Positions 60,568 to 64,000 of a stretch of 64,000 nucleotides of DNA are shown here, piece after piece. Each line of letters opens with the position of its first letter. The stretch's first letter is position 1. Under the pieces are notes generated by a model that searched no databases, had not been told where the DNA came from, and saw only the letters and a program-made list of their open reading frames with translations. The DNA comes from Humidesulfovibrio sp. (GTDB lineage Bacteria; Desulfobacterota; Desulfovibrionia; Desulfovibrionales; Desulfovibrionaceae), in the NCBI GenBank assembly GCA_031292175.1, contig JARLHQ010000019.1:1-64000 (forward strand), given 5' to 3'. The position numbers and the translations under genes are program-made.

Positions 60568-62586
60568 CTACGTGCCCGGCGGAAACAGCAGGCTGACGCG
60601 CGCGCCCTGTCCGGGGGCGCTTTCGATGCCGATGCGGCCGGCGTAGTCACGCACGATGCCGTAGGTGATGGCCAAGCCCAGGCCCATGCCCTGCCCGGTC
60701 TCCTTTGTGGTGAAAAATGGCTCGAAGATCTTGTCGCGCACGTCCTCGGCCATGCCGATGCCTGTGTCGGACACGGTGACGGCCACGCCATCGTCCCCGG
60801 CGGAGGTCTCGATGCTGATGAGGCGCCGGGCTGCCGTGTCGGAGGGCCGGCTCTTCTCGTTGATGGCGTCGCGGGCGTTGGTCAAGAGGTTGAAGAAGAT
60901 CTGCTGCAGGCGGTTGTCGTGGGCCAGCACGGGCGGAAGATTCTCCGCGAGATCCAGCCGGAAGCGGATGTTGTCCAGCTCGAACTGACGGCGCACGATG
61001 GTGAGCACGCTTCTGATGGGCTTGTTCACGTCCACGTGCTCCTTGAGCAACTCGGCCTTGCGGCCGAAGGCCCGGAGCGTGTCGATGATCTCCGCCGCGC
61101 GGTCCACTTGGCCGCTGATCTCGCGCACGACCTCGCGGAAGGCCTCTGGCGCGACCTCGCGCCCCTGCTCGTCCAGAAACGCCAGATACTCGCTGCCCAC
61201 CTTGATGGTGTTGAGCGGCTGGTTCAGCTCATGGGCGATGCCCGCGCTCATTTCGCCCAAGGACTTCATCTTGGCCGCCTGGATGAGTTGGGCGTCCTTC
61301 TCGATCATTTCCGTGATGTCCGCGACCGACACGATGATGGCGTGCCGTCCCTTATAGGAGATGGGGCAGGCGTGGACATTGACGTAGAAGGGCCGTCGGC
61401 CGTTTTTGTAGTGCAGCACCTTGGGATGGTACAGGCAGCCCGCGTCGGTCGGCTGCTCGGCGCCCTCAGCGCCATCGCCCTGCTCATAGGACAACAGGCA
61501 GTCGTTCCCGCTCTCCGGCCCAAGGGCCAGATAGCTCATGCCGATCAGCTCATCCTTCTCATAGCCATAGAGCTCCAACGCGCGCGGGTTCGCATCAACA
61601 ATGCGGGAATTCGCGCAATCCACCACGAACACCGGGTCCGGGCCGGAATCGAAGAGCGAGCGGTACTTCTCCTCGCTCTCGCGCAGACGGCGACGGTAGA
61701 GCTTGATGCTCCAGACCATGTTGCGGAAGCTGTCGCCCAGTTGCGCCACCTCGTCGCCCTGGCGCTTGCGGTAGAACACGCAATTCTTGCAGGTCCGGTG
61801 CCCGGCGGTCTGCCGCGCGGACTGGTCAAAGTGCCAGCAGGGCATCTCCGTGTCCGCGTAGGCCGGGCAGTCCATGGGCTTCCAGCGCCCGTCCTCCTCC
61901 TGCATCTCCGGGGTGATGTCGAAGTTCCCGCGCGAGAGCTCGTCGGAGATGCGCGTGAGCTTGGACAAAGGCTTGGTGATGTGCCGGGTGAGCCGGTCGG
62001 AAAGAAAAAAAGTGATGAGGATAATGGCCGAGATGAAGCCCAGGAAGGTGAGGCGCAGCGTGGCGATGAGGCTCTCGATGTGGCTCTTCGACAGACCCAC
62101 GTGCACGGTGCCGATGCGGTACAGGCCCTCGTTCATGGGCACGGTGATGTCGTAGATCGACTCGCCCTCCACGCTGACCAGGCGCACGCCGCCGGTTTCT
62201 CCGGGGGCCAGAATATTGGCCAGACGCAGCTCCGCGGGGAAGGGCCGGGTCAGGGTGTGGGCCAGCACGCTGTCATTCTGGTCCGCGACGAAGATGTAGG
62301 AGATGAGCTTCTTGCGTTCGTGCAGGCGCGCCTCGTCGAAGATGAGCGAGAGCAGGAGCGGGGTGTTCTTCTCCAACACGTAGGAGCTGCCGCGCTCGGC
62401 CACGGAATGGGCGATGGCGCTGCCGCGCAGCTCCAGTTCCGAGGTCAGGGAGGTCACGAGGATATACCGCGCCAAAAAGGCGATGGCCATGCTGATGCCG
62501 AGCACCACACCAAGAATTGACACAAAGATCTTGTTCTTGAGGCTCAGGGTGTCATAGCGCGTGAGCGCCCTCCGCCAAAAGATCAT
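60568..62586 (-). CDS. hybrid-free sensor histidine kinase with periplasmic sensor, HAMP, Cys cluster and PAS
   Basis: This 672-residue membrane kinase has a first helix at about 18-45, an extracytoplasmic segment to about 175, a second helix, and HAMP ([20 protein letters not shown]). A short cysteine-rich insert follows (MDCPAY, MPCWHF, CKNCVF), then PAS ([20 protein letters not shown]). The phosphoacceptor is H452 ([11 protein letters not shown]). ATP-binding motifs [20 protein letters not shown] and [14 protein letters not shown] follow. It overlaps the binding-protein gene (ATGA). The Cys insert may bind a metal, heme or Fe-S (unproven). Confidence 0.92.
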   Translation of the reverse strand: MIFWRRALTRYDTLSLKNKIFVSILGVVLGISMAIAFLARYILVTSLTSELELRGSAIAHSVAERGSSYVLEKNTPLLLSLIFDEARLHERKKLISYIFVADQNDSVLAHTLTRPFPAELRLANILAPGETGGVRLVSVEGESIYDITVPMNEGLYRIGTVHVGLSKSHIESLIATLRLTFLGFISAIILITFFLSDRLTRHITKPLSKLTRISDELSRGNFDITPEMQEEDGRWKPMDCPAYADTEMPCWHFDQSARQTAGHRTCKNCVFYRKRQGDEVAQLGDSFRNMVWSIKLYRRRLRESEEKYRSLFDSGPDPVFVVDCANSRIVDANPRALELYGYEKDELIGMSYLALGPESGNDCLLSYEQGDGAEGAEQPTDAGCLYHPKVLHYKNGRRPFYVNVHACPISYKGRHAIIVSVADITEMIEKDAQLIQAAKMKSLGEMSAGIAHELNQPLNTIKVGSEYLAFLDEQGREVAPEAFREVVREISGQVDRAAEIIDTLRAFGRKAELLKEHVDVNKPIRSVLTIVRRQFELDNIRFRLDLAENLPPVLAHDNRLQQIFFNLLTNARDAINEKSRPSDTAARRLISIETSAGDDGVAVTVSDTGIGMAEDVRDKIFEPFFTTKETGQGMGLGLAITYGIVRDYAGRIGIESAPGQGARVSLLFPPGT

Positions 62587-63848
62587 AGTGCGGCTCCGCT
62601 TCCGGTCGGGCGGGCCTCTTGGAGCGTCTGCGCCAGCCTGGGCCAGGAGTCCACGCGTGTGAACCGCCCATCGGCCAGACGGGTGAAGTAGACCTGTTCC
62701 AGGCCCTGATGGTTGTCCGGCCCGAAGGAGACCACAAGCCCTGGATCAAGCTCCAGGTCGCGGATGGACTCGATGGCCTGGATGAAGCCCGCGCGGGTGA
62801 GGTCCCGGCCTGCGCGTTTGAGGCCCTCCACCAGAATGCGCGCGTTGTAATAACCCTCAAGCCCCACGGAATTGGGCTTGTCCTCCGGGTAGTATTTCGC
62901 CAGCAGCCGCACATATTCCTGCGCGCCGCCCTGGACCGCGGGGGCCGCGTTCTCCGTGGGAGGCACCACTTGGCTCATGATGACCACAGCGCCGGGCAAG
63001 GGCCCAAGCTTGCGGGCCAGTTCCTCCGCGCCCACAAAGGACACGGTGTAGAAGATGGGTGCGAAGCCGGACTCGCGGGCCAGTTGGATGAACCGGGCGC
63101 AGGGGCCGGAGGTGCCGATCATGACCACCGCGTCGGCCCCGGAGGCCGCGATCTTGCCGAAGCCGTCCTCCACGTCCAGGGTGCCGCGCACGTACGAGCC
63201 GCGCGCCACGGGCGCCAGCGCGGACTCCTTCAGGGCCAGCTCGGTGCCGGTCAGGCCGTCGAAGCCGTAGGCGTCGTACTGATAGAAGACGGCAATGCGT
63301 TTGCGCCCCAGGTCGCGCACCAGATGGTGCACCGCCGCGGCCGTCTCCTGGTAGTAGGAGGCGCGGATGTTGATGAGCTGGCGGTTGAACGGTTCGCGCA
63401 GGGCGTTGGCCCCGGTGAACATGCCGAGCAGCGGGATGTGCGCATCCTCCACCATGGGCAGGATCTTAACCGTCGTGGGCGTGCCCACATAGCAGAACAG
63501 CGCGAAGACCTTGTCCTCGATGATGAGCTTCTGGGTGTTGGCCAGGCAGCGCGGCGGGTCATAGGAATCGTCGTAGGACACCAGGTCGATCCGTCGGCCG
63601 TGCACCCCGCCCTGTTCGTTCACATACTTGAGATAGCTCAAGGCCCCGCGCAGGGTCTGGGTGCCCAGGTAACCGGCGTGTCCGGTGAGCGCCAGGGACG
63701 AGCCCAGGGTGACGGTGGTCTCCGTGACGCCGGGAGTCGGCTCCTTCACGGCGGCCACCCCGTCGCGGCCGCGGCAGCCGCAGAGCGCCGCAAGCGCGGC
63801 CAGCCCAAGCAGGGCAAAGGTACGGAAACATCTGGTCGCGCCCACCAT
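62583..63848 (-). CDS. ABC-type periplasmic binding lipoprotein (branched-chain amino acid type)
   Basis: This 421-residue protein has a lipobox (LCGC, Cys at residue 25) and then a Peripla_BP_6 fold (VTLGSSLALTGHAGYLGTQT, GVHGRRIDLVSYDDSYDPPR, FALFCYVGTPTTVKILPMVE, YYQETAAAVHHLVRDLGRKR). It is like LivJ/AmiC-type proteins. No permease or ATPase genes are adjacent. Its stop overlaps the kinase ATG, so it is probably the ligand sensor for that kinase and not a transporter part. A GGGAGG-type site lies before the ATG at 63848. Confidence 0.85.
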   Translation of the reverse strand: MVGATRCFRTFALLGLAALAALCGCRGRDGVAAVKEPTPGVTETTVTLGSSLALTGHAGYLGTQTLRGALSYLKYVNEQGGVHGRRIDLVSYDDSYDPPRCLANTQKLIIEDKVFALFCYVGTPTTVKILPMVEDAHIPLLGMFTGANALREPFNRQLINIRASYYQETAAAVHHLVRDLGRKRIAVFYQYDAYGFDGLTGTELALKESALAPVARGSYVRGTLDVEDGFGKIAASGADAVVMIGTSGPCARFIQLARESGFAPIFYTVSFVGAEELARKLGPLPGAVVIMSQVVPPTENAAPAVQGGAQEYVRLLAKYYPEDKPNSVGLEGYYNARILVEGLKRAGRDLTRAGFIQAIESIRDLELDPGLVVSFGPDNHQGLEQVYFTRLADGRFTRVDSWPRLAQTLQEARPTGSGAAL

Positions 63849-63899
63849 TCCCCCTCTCAAGCCTCTTGCCCACGCGCGGCGAAAGCCGGCGCGGTGGAG

Positions 63900-63938
63900 C
63901 AGTTGAAGCGTACGTCAGTTGCGGGGCCGCTTCAACTG
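63900..63938. repeat. 11-bp inverted repeat
   Basis: CAGTTGAAGCG and CGCTTCAACTG are separated by 17 bases, just upstream of the binding-protein operon. This could be an operator for that operon or part of a terminator from outside the window. Confidence 0.6.
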
Positions 63939-64000
63939 AAAAGGCGCGGCGAGCCGCGCGCCGCGTTGTTTTGCGGCCGAAGAACGGCGTCTGAGGGCAG

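Overview
The window reads like the chromosome of a high-GC sulfate-reducing bacterium of the Desulfovibrio type (Desulfovibrionales). This is an inference from gene content: rubredoxin, a D-lactate-dehydrogenase-like FAD/Fe-S protein, a molybdopterin oxidoreductase with a four-cluster ferredoxin and a TauE exporter, FolE2, ThyX, split GcvP, and polar-flagellum genes behind sigma-28 and sigma-54 type promoters. No rRNA, tRNA, insertion sequence or CRISPR array was recognised.

Region 1 (1-11,450) looks like an accessory island. It starts with a phage-satellite-like replication module: a primase-polymerase/DUF3987 protein, small coupled genes, a DUF5681 protein and one frameshifted microgene. 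Then come an exported lipoprotein plus caspase-SEL1 pair, two copies of a small cysteine-motif protein, a full-length MmeI-type restriction-modification enzyme with an AT-rich middle, and a damaged toxin next to an intact antitoxin. No integrase or structural phage gene is in view.

Region 2 (11,500-33,750) is mostly core: MurJ, the D-lactate-type dehydrogenase, a glycosyltransferase and rubredoxin; two very short orphan flagellar rod-like proteins; a methyltransferase-nikR-folE2 operon; LemA/TPM; the glycine cleavage operon gcvH-gcvPA-gcvPB-lpdA (no gcvT here); an elongation factor G with a good sigma-70 promoter; PlsC and RNase J.

Region 3 (33,760-48,800) is rich in motility and envelope genes: fliS, fliD and flagellin; a phospholipase-C-like protein, a degenerate shikimate-kinase-like protein, ThyX and HtrA; an exported EF-hand protein, an EAL-HDOD protein and a PilZ-motA-motB operon.

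Region 4 (48,900-64,000) holds purU and purN, an AMMECR1 protein, a chemoreceptor, and then two modules that deserve attention. The first is a divergent sulfur-redox module (apparently cytoplasmic molybdoenzyme on one side; ferredoxin, TauE and a membrane protein on the other) with CsoR/FrmR-like G-tract palindromes in the shared promoter region. The second is a tightly coupled lipoprotein binding protein, histidine kinase and REC-STAS regulator, which looks like a sensory system using an ABC-type binding protein with no transporter genes in view.
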